Part shown: one piece after another, positions 1 through 11,474 of the stretch
Position numbering within the stretch: position 1 is the stretch's first letter
Layout of the letters: every line of letters starts with the position of its first letter
Assembly (NCBI GenBank): GCA_036852015.1
Contig: JAANDG010000350.1
Location: forward strand, 62,001 to 126,000
Source: Pelodera strongyloides
Taxonomy: Eukaryota; Nematoda; Chromadorea; Rhabditida; Rhabditidae
DNA: 64,000 nt
Reading direction: 5' to 3'
Notes under the pieces: generated by a model
What the model was told of the DNA's origin: nothing
The model's input: the letters and a program-made list of their open reading frames with translations, nothing else
The model's database searches: none
Translations under genes and position numbers: made by a program

Positions 1-820
1 ATGACTAAACATTCAAATTTGACGGAGTTTTAGCGAATCTTCCATTGTCCAGTATTAGTATCAGGCAGCAGAATGCATCTTTGATGTTGTGAATTTCCAT
101 GGAGCTGGCCACCAGTGTCTAAATGTATTAAATTAAACAGTAAATGAAAATGTAATACTTCTGCGTCATTCTGCGAAGATTACAAACTATTAGTAACATA
201 TACTTCTACGGCTGAGTCTATCTATAATGACCGATGAGAACCCTACTGTTACCACATCATAAACTTACTTACTTTATCGTGTTTCCTTCCGTTTGTTTGC
301 TTGCTTGAACGCGCACCAGTAAGTGAAGCAATGGTACCTGTGATAGCAATAAGTTAATAGAGGAAACAATAAAGGAAATAGAAACAAATTAGAAAGAAAC
401 CAGAAAGTGCAGGACTTCAAATTTTTTTTGAAAAAATCATCGTGAAAAATGCGATGTGCATGCGGAAGGGCTGCAAGCGCGCCAGTTGGGTCGGACCTGG
501 GTCAGACTTGGGTCAGTTTGGCTGGCATGCGTTCACTGCTGCTTCCTACTGTACTGCTACACTATTTGTACTGCTAAAGGGTCGGCGCTGCAAATTTCAC
601 CCATATTTAGCGTCGGCGGTGGGGTCGAAAGCCACAATTTGGGCGCGCATTGGGTCGGAGATTAACAGAGTGGCGGGGGTGTATGTTTGTAGTTTAGTAC
701 ACAAGCCGTATAACAGGCACTTTTTGAAACTTATGTCGAATAACTCTATTCCTAAGTAGCCAATAGGGAATGCGAGTTTACTTGCTGTGTTTAGATCTTG
801 TTTGCTTCTTTTTCGAAATT

Positions 821-927
821 TTAAAGCGGTACCACAGCCGATTTCTGAAATATATTAGTTTCCATACGACGTATGGGAATACAGTTGTCGAAAATACTTT
901 TCAAAATTCGGGTGTTATACCGCTTAT
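821..927. mobile_element. Foldback, TTAAAGCGG family, short copy
   Basis: Begins TTAAAGCGGTACCACAGCCG and ends CGGGTGTTATACCGCTTAT; inverted termini of about 20 bp. Confidence 0.65.
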
Positions 928-3340
928 TAGAGTACGTTGGACTTTAATTACCAGAGACCTAGGTTGCGGGTTCAACACTTCTATTATAATAATAAATATT
1001 ATATATTATATAAGTTTATCTTCATCATGCGCCTGCAACTCCAAAGAACACAATTAAAAATTAAACATAAATTTATTTTTTCATTTGTGTGATTCAAACC
1101 GGAACTTGTGCACCAAAAAAGGGCTTATTGGATAATACACCACTGACACCACTGGACACCACTGGACAATTCTGGACATCAAAAATCTTATTTATTTATT
1201 TATTACAATTCTCAAAATTTCAAGCGGAGAGTCTTGGAAAGTGCTGGACCTCTACACTTACATTTAGAATACATCCATGTAACTTTCCCATCTGACTAAC
1301 TGAGCACATTTCCGGCACAAAATGAAACAAAATTTGCATACAATGTTACGTTTAGCAAACCACATGCTACATTGTTTAAAAAGCCATCACACTTTCAAAA
1401 CGAGTCCGCCTTTCAAAATTCAATATATTTCCTTCCTACTGTTTCTCGTGCACATTTCAATCTCTTTCTTTTCCTTTTCCCACCTGTGTGGTCAGGTTTT
1501 GTGCCAATTTCGCTCGTGCGCTAATTAACAAGATACCGCGCTATTCCACCCCTGGCCAGGCCCGCCAGGGTGCCTTTTGTCAGGCCGGGAGCCGGAGCCC
1601 TCAGGCGCCCCTGACGGGCGCCCCATAAGGCCTTCATTCACTCACCCGACGTGGATACTATGGTAACGACCGTCTTCCGAGACACCGTACTCTGTCAGGA
1701 AAGATATCTTGTTGTTTTGTTTCTCTGCGTATCGTGATGGTTACACTAGGTGTCTTATCTGTCACGATTCTCTTTCTCTGATTATCTTCATCACTACACT
1801 ATTTCCTATCACTGAGGTTTGTATCTCTCTGCGTCTCTTCACTTTTACACTGTGTTTCTTATCTCTGAAGGTTGACTTTTTCTTATTATCTACTGTAACC
1901 ATTATCGAGGTCCGGCTAATTGTAAAAATTCAAAAGTTTATTCAAATGTATTTACCATTCCCAAACGCCACGCAATTACATTTTAGTATAAAATATGCAT
2001 AATTTTTCGAAACCGGGGAAGAATTATACTAAATTACTATACTAACCGTCAATTGCATGAAAACATAGCCACGCAAAGCGCGGGTCCTCTATGCGCTGCC
2101 GGCGCTACTTTAACGGAAAAACAGCATTACCGCTCCCTTTAATAACGCAATTTAATTGAATTCACGAGACAGCAATTTTCGCACCCTACAATCAGCTCGC
2201 AGTCTATTACATGCATGCATTTGTGTTGTTGGATTTCCATTGGCAACCCAAGCGAAACTACAATTTTCTTCGGAAAATTTTATAAGATTAATAATGAGAA
2301 AATGCATGATTGGGCTCCACGTTTTGTAGTAGGTTATTAGCACTTTTTGAGTACTTTTCTTCTAGTACTTTTTGTAGATTTGTAGTAGTAGAATGTCATT
2401 TGATTCTTATTTCAAGCGATTTTCAAGCGATACAACAGTCGGTTTTTGAAACGTATGTGTATGTTGGACAACTTCATTCCCACATGTTGCATGCAAATGA
2501 GGATAGTTAGGCTAACAATAAGAACCAGTTGATGACACACATACACTACTGAAATACAAATACAGCACCAATATGTGATTAAAAAACCGGCTGTTATTAC
2601 GCTTTAAAATGATTCTTATTCGGTATTCGATGATATTTATCACCTACTTTTGTTTTATATATTGAAAAATGCAAACTTCATGCACATCATAAATTGCAAA
2701 CGCTGTGTTATGAATTAATGTATAATTTTATTGTAAAAAACGACTTATGTGCAATCGCAATCCTCTCCCCCTCTGTATTCGTGAATTTTCAAATGTTTCC
2801 TTGAAACTTAACTATACTATTTTTCAGGAATAAAATTGTATTATTTAGAAAAAACTGATATATTATGAGTTGGACTCACTAAACATTGTATACTCGTTTT
2901 TGAACCCGACGATAAAAATAAAGTAAGTATTTAAATTTATTGTGTATCTTCATCGGGTCTCCAAGTATGCTGAAAATTTACCGTATCTTGGAACTACACG
3001 AGAATATTTATTTAATTTTTCATATTATATATATAAATTTCGTGCAGAAATACGGTAGTATTCACAGAATCGTACCAATACGTTCCACTCATTGTACTGT
3101 AATATATAAGCTAAAAATGGTTGGTGAATGATTTTCTCCTACTAATTTATGCCGAGGCAAAATACAATGATTACAGTTTTGCCATAAAGTGAATCATATC
3201 CATATTTAGTAATTCGTAAAATGCAACATCACCTTTTCAAAGATTTATCAACTTTATTGTTTACTTCGTTTAAGTGGCATATTTACGTTATGTCTGCCGG
3301 AACAATTATTGAATAATTGTCTACGGCTACGTTCAAATAA

Positions 3341-3704
3341 TTAAAGCGAATATGTAGGCACTCAAGATGCGCAAAACACACGCAAAACTAGAGTTTCACA
3401 CCAGACGTGAATTTAAATAGGCGGCTGAATATGCAAATGTGAATATTGGAATTTGCATGCAAATATGTCTCTGAGTAATGCAATTTCACGATATCTGTAT
3501 GTATATTTGAAAAAATTTCCATTGACCCCGTCGATGTATGGCATCGTCTCAAGTAACGCGTTTACTATGGAAAGGATGAACTTTGTGGTTTATTTTCTGC
3601 TAACTGGGAATCTTTGGACAACTTTTGTTATTGTTTCCTTAATGGGAATCATACATTCTATCAACACAGCTTAACTTCAAAAAGGGCTTACATATTCCCT
3701 TTAA
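3341..3704. mobile_element. TTAA-flanked element, AATATGTA family, copy 1
   Basis: Left end TTAAAGCGAATATGTAGGC, right end GCTTACATATTCCCTTTAA. The internal sequence is shared, in inverse orientation, with 61955-62242, including the CGCGTTTACTATGGAAA block. Confidence 0.75.
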
Positions 3705-3719
3705 CTTACTTCATAGGAA

Positions 3720-3945
3720 ACGGAGGAACCATTTAGAGACGGTTCCCAGGTTTTTCTGTGGGCCAAACTATTTGGTGACCATTTAGTGTCGTGACCAAGT
3801 TTACTCGAAAACCGTAATTAACTGCTCAATACTTGGTCACCAAATGGTCACTGACCAGTCATCTAATGATTTTTTCGGTGAAAACCATTTGGTGACCGAC
3901 CAACGACGGTTTTCTGTGATTTCGGCAAGAACTCCATTTTCCTGT
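3720..3945. repeat. GGTGACC-rich dispersed element, copy 1
   Basis: Alternating TTTGGTGACC, GGTCACCAAATGG and AAAACCGT motifs on both strands, ending GACGGTTTTCTGTG. Related copies at 18358-18543 and 23978-24150. Confidence 0.6.
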
Positions 3946-4782
3946 CACATGAACATTGTCGACAGACAGTCACTCCCTTCTTCGTTGAAAAAAATCGTTT
4001 CCCGTTACAAACATACAAACAAACATACAAACTCACAAACCAAAAATCAGTTTTTATAAAAAGCGTAGAGAATTTCCACCTGCTTGGATTTTATGTGCGT
4101 ATATGAATGGAAACTAAATGAACTTACATCATAAACAATGAATAATCGATGCGATTTTCACACACAAGACAGGGCAAAGATTAGTAATTTTCTAAGTGTT
4201 ATAGCAGTATAATAATAATAATAATAAATGTTTATTGGATCAACGAGTGGTAGGAACAAAGTAGAAAGTTCTCGGGGTAGTTGCTGTTAGCTCGTAAACC
4301 AAATGTACCCTAAGATGTTGGTGCGGTAAGGACACCATCATACTAACAAGGGACCGTGTGCATTAATAACATACGAAACTGAACTGATAAACATATAAAC
4401 ACGTAAACGAACACAAACATACAAACACAATTACACACTTTAAGTCTGCAGGATGAAGAATAAAAAAATAATAATATACAAACGCACAGATACATATAAT
4501 ACAGACATTACAATATCTATTTTCACACTAAAGCATAGTACCTCACTCAATTTATATAAAATATGGGCGAAGGATCTTCAAACAATGTAATTGGTAACGA
4601 ATCAACGAAATCTTTTGTTGTCTTATTCCAGCTATCGAATTCACCTATTTCCCGGGGCAGTTTGTTGATTAAATTTATGACCCGAAGAAAATACCAGTTT
4701 TTGCACAGTATAACATCCGGTTTTTGATACGAATACTCGATGCCGTATTCCCATGTGGTTCGATACTGCATTTGTCCAATAT

Positions 4783-5190
4783 GCCTTTCAAAAACCGGGT
4801 GTTATATCGCTTTAATGTCGAAGATTATACTAGTATAGATGCGAAGTTTTTGCGTTTCAAAAGCCGGCTGTTATATCGCTCTAAGCTCGAAGTGTATACT
4901 ATTAAAGGTGCGAACTTTTTGCGTTTCAAAAACCGGATGTTATATCGCGCTAGGGTCGAAGTGTGTACTAGTAAAGGTGCGGGCTTTTTGCGTTTCAAAA
5001 ACCGGATGTTATATCGCTCCAAGGTCGAAGCGTACTTGTAAAGGTGTGAGCTTTTTGCGTTGCAAAAATCGGATGTTATATCGCTCTAAGTTCGAGGTTT
5101 ACACCAGTAAAGGTGCGGACTTTTTTGCTTTCTAAAAACCGGATGTTATATCGCTCTAGTTCGAATTTTATACTAGTAAATTTGCAAATG
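4783..5190 (+). repeat. 69-bp minisatellite, six copies
   Basis: Units begin at about 4783, 4852, 4921, 4990, 5057 and 5127. Each holds TTTCAAAAACCGGATGTTAT followed by ATCGCTCTAA, which is the end of the TTAAAGCGG foldback family. Because 69 is a multiple of three, several frames stay open and give repeating peptides, but no gene is implied. Confidence 0.88.
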
Positions 5191-5415
5191 TTGAACTTTG
5201 AAGAGAAAGGATGAAAATGAACGGATATAAACCGTAAAAACGTTCTGACTACTGTACCTGGCCGAACAGTTTGCCGGGGAATAACTCTTTGAGTTCTAGA
5301 TGTAAAAAAATGCTGTTTTCACAGAGGTATTCCTAAAATTCCGGACATCCTGTGTAAGTAAATTAAGGAAAACTTTTTTCTCATGGGCCTCTCCCTTTAA
5401 GGTCTAGCCCTGAGG

Positions 5416-8400
5416 ATGGGGTTATGCAGCAGCAAGGAGCACCAGGAATTGGCGGCCAAAAATAGAGAGATCGATAGACAAATACAAGCGGATAAACGGG
5501 CCGCCAACAACATTATCAAGTTGTTATTATTAGGTGAGTGACCTTATTTATTGATGAGCGCTTTAACTGACGAACTTGGCGTGCAAGCCGAGCGTGACAA
5601 CGGCGTGCAGAGTGCAACGTCGCGGCGTGCCACGCGGAATGGGAATGCCGTGCAATTTGCCCGCCGGAACCACGCCGCTTGCAAGCCAATTTTCTCGTTG
5701 GCGTGGAGTTTGAAATTACTTTTTTCCATATTACTCACTTTGGGTTCATCGTGTAGTTTAAAGTTAAAGCGAAATACCGGCCGGTTTTTGAAACGCATCG
5801 CGGACAACTGAACGCCTAGGCATTTATGCTAATTTGCCGTATTTGTATTCATGTTCACCGTTTGACAGCAATATACCACGTCTTTTGCGAAAAGTACCTT
5901 ACAGACTTTTCCATATTGTATGTCATTGCGTGACGCAAGGGCTCAAAGTGTACTATATTTGTAAGGCACGCCTCACAATAAGACTACAGAGTGTCTGACG
6001 AGGTGCCGTGACGTAACGAGGGCGCAACGCGGCCTGGCACTTCCTCGGATTGTAGTACTTACATACGTTCTGTATAGGATTTTTTTGAATTAGAGCAAAG
6101 GAAGAAACGTGCGATCACTAAAGTATTTGCTAAGATGTGTAAAATTGTATACTTTTACTTTCAGGAGCTGGAGAATGTGGAAAATCAACCGTTTTGAAGC
6201 AAATGCAGTGAGTTATAGATTTTGATCATGACATTTTGCTTGCAGCAGGGCGTACGGCAAAATTTTAGACACAGGACAGGAACCGAACCCGTGATGGTCG
6301 TTTGGACAATTTACCGAGTTCACCACTGCACCACCAGCCGGCCGGAGATACCGTAATCTGATTATTATGCACCTTTATTTCAGAATTCTGCACAGCAACG
6401 GTTTCACCGAGGACGAAATCAACGAAAAGAAGGCCATTATTTACAATAACACTACCGCTTCGATGTGCACAATTTTGAAGGCGATGGATAATGTTCTTCA
6501 TATAAAATTGCACGATTCTTCGTTAGAGGTAATATTTTATTTACTTAGTAAACGGATAACGAATAGTAACTTAAGCTGGGGGCGGCGACGTTCTTGCCCA
6601 ACCGCAGCAGTGTGCGCCAGGCAGCATGTCTGAAATGGACACCGCAAGTTGATCAGCCTTGACTAACACCTAAAGCTAACTTCTGTACTATGTAACTGTT
6701 ACCAGTATTATTACTTTTCACACAATTCCTTTTTCTGCTGACTTGGTGTCCCTTGGTTTCATCCCCCCCCCCCCCAAAAAATATAAAAGAATCATTATAA
6801 ATATAATAATTTCATTCCCCACCCTCTCCCCGTCCCTTAGTTTTATCCCCCCCCCTCCTAGCTAAAAATCTCCCCCAACTCCAGGATCTATGAGTTTACG
6901 TCGCTGATATCTGCCCATAATCCCTCTATGTAAAGTTGACTTTGCTGCAATTGTTTTAATTGTTCTCCTTTCTTTCACCATCTATTAGCCCATTGTATCC
7001 TAAAACAAAGGGGGAATTAGAATAAATAAATTGCGTAATGGGTACATCTTTATCATATACCCTGTGGCAAGATATCGATTTGTTATGAATCTCTATTATG
7101 TGTTGCAAAACGTGAAACCACTCATACTATTTGGAAATTTAATGGAAAACATGTGATATGGTTTATGAAATACATTAATTAGTATTAATGTTTATTCATT
7201 AATTGGCAACTCACCATATGTCACTATATGTCAAGCTGAGTATCCATCAGAGAGTGTAATTCGAAAGACTAACAGAGTTTGTCTGACTAGTAGCAAGACT
7301 CATGTAAGATCGATATATGTGACTCTTACTAATCCGATACTAATTTTTCAATACATAAAAAAATACCTTACGTTTTAGGTCCACAAGGCGGCCGTATTGA
7401 AAGTACAAGAAATGGGCCAAGAAACAGAGCCAATTACTGAGAAGCTAGCAGTTTCACTGCAGGTATTTGGTGGTGACTTGCACTTAGATTTTTCTTATTA
7501 AAAATTTAGTTTACTTTGAAGTTTGAAACTCGAGGAATATAAGAAAAAAACGTTGTTTTCCGTTATTTACTTTACCATCGAAGACATTACGGTTAACCAT
7601 ATTTTATAATACATTCTCGTAAGACCGTTATCGTCGGGTGAGGCTCAGACTTAGACCTAGGCTTAGGTTTAGGCTTAATGTTAGGCTTAAGATTAAGCAT
7701 AGCCTCTGGCTTGGGTCTAAACTGTGGCTCAACTTTACTCTTTACCAGGCGCTCTGGGACGATCCCAGTGTGAAGAAAGCGTATGAAATGCGTAGCGAAT
7801 ATCAGCTCACCGACTCGGCTAAATAGTAAGTGTTTCTTTTTTTAAGGTATCACCTGTAACTGAGCAAAAAATCTCTTCCTTCGCCTATCAGTCGATATTA
7901 TTTCGCATGTATAGTTTTCTTTGAATATTACACTTTTGTACGTCACAACACATACCAACAGATAAAACATGTGTTTGCGCGCTGAGCCCAAGCCTAGAGG
8001 CACCCTGTGTTTATTGGACTCTACCTTGTAAGGGTGGGCCTGCCTGGTGGTAGGATCGACCCTACGACCCAGAATGATACCGTTATATTTTAGTTTCCTT
8101 GATTCGATTGCAAGGGTTTCCGAGCCTGGCTATCGTCCTACTGATCAAGATATCCTGTACAGTCGAGTTGCTACGACGGGAGTGGTCGAAGTCAAGTTTA
8201 AGATCAAGGAACTCGACTTTCGGTGAGTACTAATTCTTTCTTTCTCTCTCTCTCTCTCTCTCTCTCACTTTCTCTCTCTCTCACTTTCTCCCTCTCTCAC
8301 TTTCTCTCTCTCTCTCTATCTGTCTTTGACTTTTGTATGTTAATGTCATTAACGATTTCGTCATGTCTTCGCCAGTTTTTCGCGAAAGGGTGCTCAGTCT

Positions 8401-9497
8401 CAGTACACCCGCAAGAACCTGGCTAGAGTCTTTGCTCCAGCTGCGCGGCGCAAAGACTGCGCATGTGGATTGCGCCAGCTGCGCGGCGAGGGTGCAGCGA
8501 ATTTTTTTCGCCGCGCATCATCAGAGTCTTGCGTTGGAACAAAGACCCCTTTTACTTTGAAATTCACTACCAAACAGATACTGCCGCAATTGTATTAATT
8601 AATAAGAACACATTGCTCTACTTGAACTCTTTGATTGCACGAGCACTCCTGCAGCCCTTTCATAAAATCCTTCATTAAAAAATTGGATTACACTACAAAT
8701 GTTTCTTGATCATTAATTAGGTCTGTACTGATCACTACTTAAGTCTGTGTTTAAGTTTGCTAATGCATGTATTAGTACCTATTCCCTAACATCTGTCTTA
8801 CATAATTGCTTATCATATAAGTCCATAAGATATGTGTATTAGCCCATTGTTCTCGTATTAGCACGACAAAAGAGTTGATCTGACTAATTCTAAGAGAATA
8901 TGTACATTGGCTAATAACAGATTTCTTCACTTGCAATAACTCACAGAATGTTTACTTTACAATTAATAATGCCAGTTAAGTGTTTTCAATATGTGATACT
9001 ATGAGCAACACTGCTCTCTAGCACCTAACCTCATGAAATTAACAAGCTTGTGAGCTTGCGTAACCAACTAACTCCAATGCGAAATACTACATGAGCACCA
9101 GGACCAGGAACACTAAAACGTACCTGGATAGCATCAAACGATCTTACATTGTCTGTTATCGAAATCAATAAAATCAATCTATTTTATGTTTAGAGTAAAA
9201 AACAATAACAGTACTCGACAGCTTATGATCAATCGATAATCAATAATCAATAACTTCAGAGTGTTCGACGTCGGCGGTCAGCGTTCCGAGCGACGAAAAT
9301 GGATTCATTGTTTTGATAACGTTGAATCGATTATTTTTATCACTGCCATCTCGGAATACGACCAAGTTTTGTTTGAAGATGAATCAACAGTAGGTTTCTT
9401 TGATTTCTTGAATTCGCGCTCGGTTTGCCTGTCTATCGTTCTCTGTCTCCCTCTCCCTCTATCTTCCTCTGAATCTCTCTGTTCAGTCTTTCCTCTC

Positions 9498-9535
<38 letters not shown>

Positions 9536-11474
9536 CTAACCTCTCTCATTCTTCTTTCTTCTCTTCTTTTCTCTCTTTCTCACTTCCGCCGTTAACTTCA
9601 TTAACTCCGCCGTCTCCGACGAGATTTCGTAATCTATAATTTCGCAAAGTTCAAAATTTTCTTGTGGGCCACAAAATGAACTAACCATGTGCAAATTTGC
9701 GTTATGTACACGTTGGCCGTCTTTACGGTAATTGCTCAGCTCAGACCAAAAAGTGAATTCAATCGTATTTTAAAGCGAAATATCGGCCGGTTTTTGAAAC
9801 ACATCGTGTACAACTGAATTCTTATGCGGCATAGATAAATGAACATAAATTAGAATAAAAAAATCGAGCTAAATTCGAGTAAATTAGCATAAATACGTAA
9901 GAACTCAGTAGTCCACGATGCGTCTCCAACGCCGGGAGGTATTTCGCTTTAACACCTCAATCCCTCAAAGTTTGTGACGGTAAGAAACATCAAAACCATT
10001 CAATATTTAGAATCGTATGATCGAATCAATGCAATTGTTCAATTCAATTTGCAATAGCACGTGGTTTATCAACACGGCGATGATTCTCTTCATGAACAAG
10101 AAGGATTTGTTCATGGAGAAGATTCAACGAGTCAACATCACCACGGCGTTTCCTGATTATGAAGGTTTGTTATGGTGCAGTGGGTAGGAGCGTGACTTCC
10201 AAGTCTACGGTCGCTGGTTCGATTCCTGTCCACGACCAACATTTTGAAAATCATTGCCTCTAGTTTGGATGTTCAGGCTCGCGAAAATCAATAAATTATG
10301 ATTAGTATATGTATTGATTCTCTCGTCAATCTGACCCTTTAAAGCGAAATGACAGCCGGTTTTTAAAGAATGCATTCCGATATGTTGTATTCGAATGAAT
10401 ATAACTAATGTGAAGAATCGCACTGTGTACACTACATGGGAATAAGTCTCCAGCAGACCAGCATACATTTCAAAAACCGGCTGTTATACAGCTTTAAATA
10501 AAGAAATACTGTTCAGGCGGTCAAAACTACGAGGAAGCAGTCTCCTTCATCAAAATGAAATTTGGAGAACTGAATATGAATCCGGATAAGAAAAATGTGT
10601 ACATGCACGAGACGTGTGCGACTGACACAAATCAGGTCAGTTGGATCAATCGATAAATCAATATTTTGACGATTCATTAAAGGGTCAGGCCCACCGTTTT
10701 GAACCTATATTTATTATTTGTTCATAATTTTTGTAAAGGGTGTTTATTATAAAATATACATACTGTGTTTGAACTGGCTTCACCATCGCGAAGCTTTTCA
10801 CGTAAGTTTTCCTTACAGAGTATACAGTATGGAAAAGCAATTGCACCCTTATTTCCTTATTGTGCGTGTCCCGAGGGTAGCCGACTGTATAGCCAGACTC
10901 ATAAGGGACATACAAAAGAGCGACGTGCCCCGGGGACACGCACAATAAGGAAATAAGGGTGCAATTGCTTTTCCATACTGTATACTCTGTAAGGAAAACG
11001 TACGTGAAAAGCTTCGTGGTGGTAAAGCCAGTTCAAACACAGTGTGTATATTTTATAATAAACACCCTTTACAAAAATTATGAACAAATAATAAATATAG
11101 GTTCAAAACGGTGGGCTTGACCCTTTAAATCAATTAAGCTAGCTATCGATCCAAAATCAATCAATATTCAATCCACAAATCAGTTACTCAATCACTGTTT
11201 GCTTGTTTGCCATACCGCATTCAACCAAACTTCTTAGGGGGCATGCTTCTTCCAGCAATATAGCATATCCTTTGTTTGTGCATCATTTCATAAGAAGCTT
11301 TGTCTCCTAGCGTATCTAAGTAACACTAAATTTTAAGTGTAAGAGGACACATTACCGACTATTTTCTGTTTATATTTGTGTAACGCGTTCATTTCACCAC
11401 AGGTACAATTGGTCATCTCGAGCGTCATTGACACAATTATCCAGAAGAATTTACAAAAGGCCGGCATGATGTAA
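5416..11474 (+). CDS. Heterotrimeric G-protein alpha subunit, Gi/o-like (paralogue 1)
   Basis: Ten coding exons: 5416-5533, 6165-6207, 6384-6528, 7379-7462, 7749-7825, 8094-8222, 9260-9389, 10011-10164, 10517-10635, 11403-11474. Joined they give 1071 nt, 356 residues, the normal G-alpha length. Seen: MGLC N-terminus (Gly2 myristoylation, Cys4 palmitoylation by family knowledge); P-loop GAGECGKS at 40-47; switch-I Arg180 with ATTG after it; [12 protein letters not shown] at 202-213; NKKD at 271-274; TCATDT at 326-331; C-terminus [10 protein letters not shown]. It should bind and hydrolyse GTP on the inner face of the plasma membrane below a receptor. Odd: P-loop Cys44 where most G-alphas have Ser, and no Cys four residues from the end, so pertussis toxin should not modify it. 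An AG lies 8 nt before the ATG. The closest C. elegans GPA relative cannot be assigned by eye. Confidence 0.95.
5762..5840. mobile_element. 180-bp TTAA foldback, left half only
   Basis: TTAAAGCGAAATACCGGCCG followed by GTTTTTGAAACGCATCG; the matching right arm is missing. In intron 1 of the first G-alpha gene. Confidence 0.7.
6270..6340 (-). repeat. tRNA-like (SINE head) in intron 2 of first G-alpha gene
   Basis: Minus strand has an A box TGGTGCAGTGG (6333-6323) and a B box GGTTCGGTTCC (6289-6279). The rest does not fold as a clean tRNA. Closely similar to the plus-strand copy at 10168-10243. Confidence 0.6.
7643..7700 (+). repeat. Degenerate TTAGGC-like repeat
   Basis: Repeated CTTAGGCTTA/GACTTAG motifs in intron 4 of the first G-alpha gene, resembling decayed telomere repeat. 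Confidence 0.55.
8233..8326 (+). repeat. CT microsatellite after exon 6 donor, G-alpha 1
   Basis: Pyrimidine tract of TCTCTC units starting about 15 bp inside intron 6. A homologous tract follows the same exon of the second G-alpha gene (21903-22082). Confidence 0.9.
9770..9952. mobile_element. 180-bp TTAA foldback (AGCGAAATACCGGCC family)
   Basis: TTAAAGCGAAATATCGGCCG at the left, GGTATTTCGCTTTAA at the right, with the ATAAATTAGAATAAAA core. In intron 7 of the first G-alpha gene. Confidence 0.85.
10168..10243 (+). repeat. tRNA-Gly(TCC)-like SINE head
   Basis: A box TGGTGCAGTGG (10173-10183), anticodon-arm-like GACTTCCAAGTC, B box GGTTCGATTCC (10216-10226). It starts only 3 nt inside intron 8 of the first G-alpha gene, next to the 5' splice site. 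The acceptor arm does not close well. Confidence 0.6.
10339..10497. mobile_element. TTAA foldback, CCGGCTGTTATA family
   Basis: TTAAAGCGAAATGACAGCCG to CCGGCTGTTATACAGCTTTAA in two inverted arms; intron 8 of the first G-alpha gene, close to the exon 9 acceptor. Confidence 0.8.
10677..11128. mobile_element. 452-bp near-perfect TTAA palindrome
   Basis: TTAAAGGGTCAGGCCCACCG and CGGTGGGCTTGACCCTTTAA at the ends; arms of about 210 bp match almost perfectly, so the transcript would form a long hairpin. In intron 9 of the first G-alpha gene. Ends resemble those of 38625-39022. Confidence 0.9.

Larger units (their letters stand above)
1..5415. other. No gene seen; repeat remnants upstream of the first G-alpha gene
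   Basis: AT-rich with many short random open frames. It holds a 107-bp foldback (821-927), a GC-rich patch near 1540-1630, a TTAA element (3341-3704), a GGTGACC-rich element (3720-3945) and a 69-bp minisatellite (4783-5190). The sequence just before the G-alpha start (GGGCCTCTCCCTTTAA) resembles one end of the TTAA palindromes at 10677 and 38625. Confidence 0.6.

Noticed and set aside
442..759. 105-codon frame in the first kilobase
   Set aside because: No homology, no supporting splice sites, and an overlapping frame of similar length suggests chance.
4724..5135. Overlapping open frames with repeated FLRFKNRMLYR-type units on both strands
   Set aside because: The 69-bp unit length keeps frames open by arithmetic; the DNA is a transposon-derived minisatellite.
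10718..11087. Open frames on both strands that encode nearly the same peptides
   Set aside because: They are the two arms of the 452-bp palindrome read in opposite directions.
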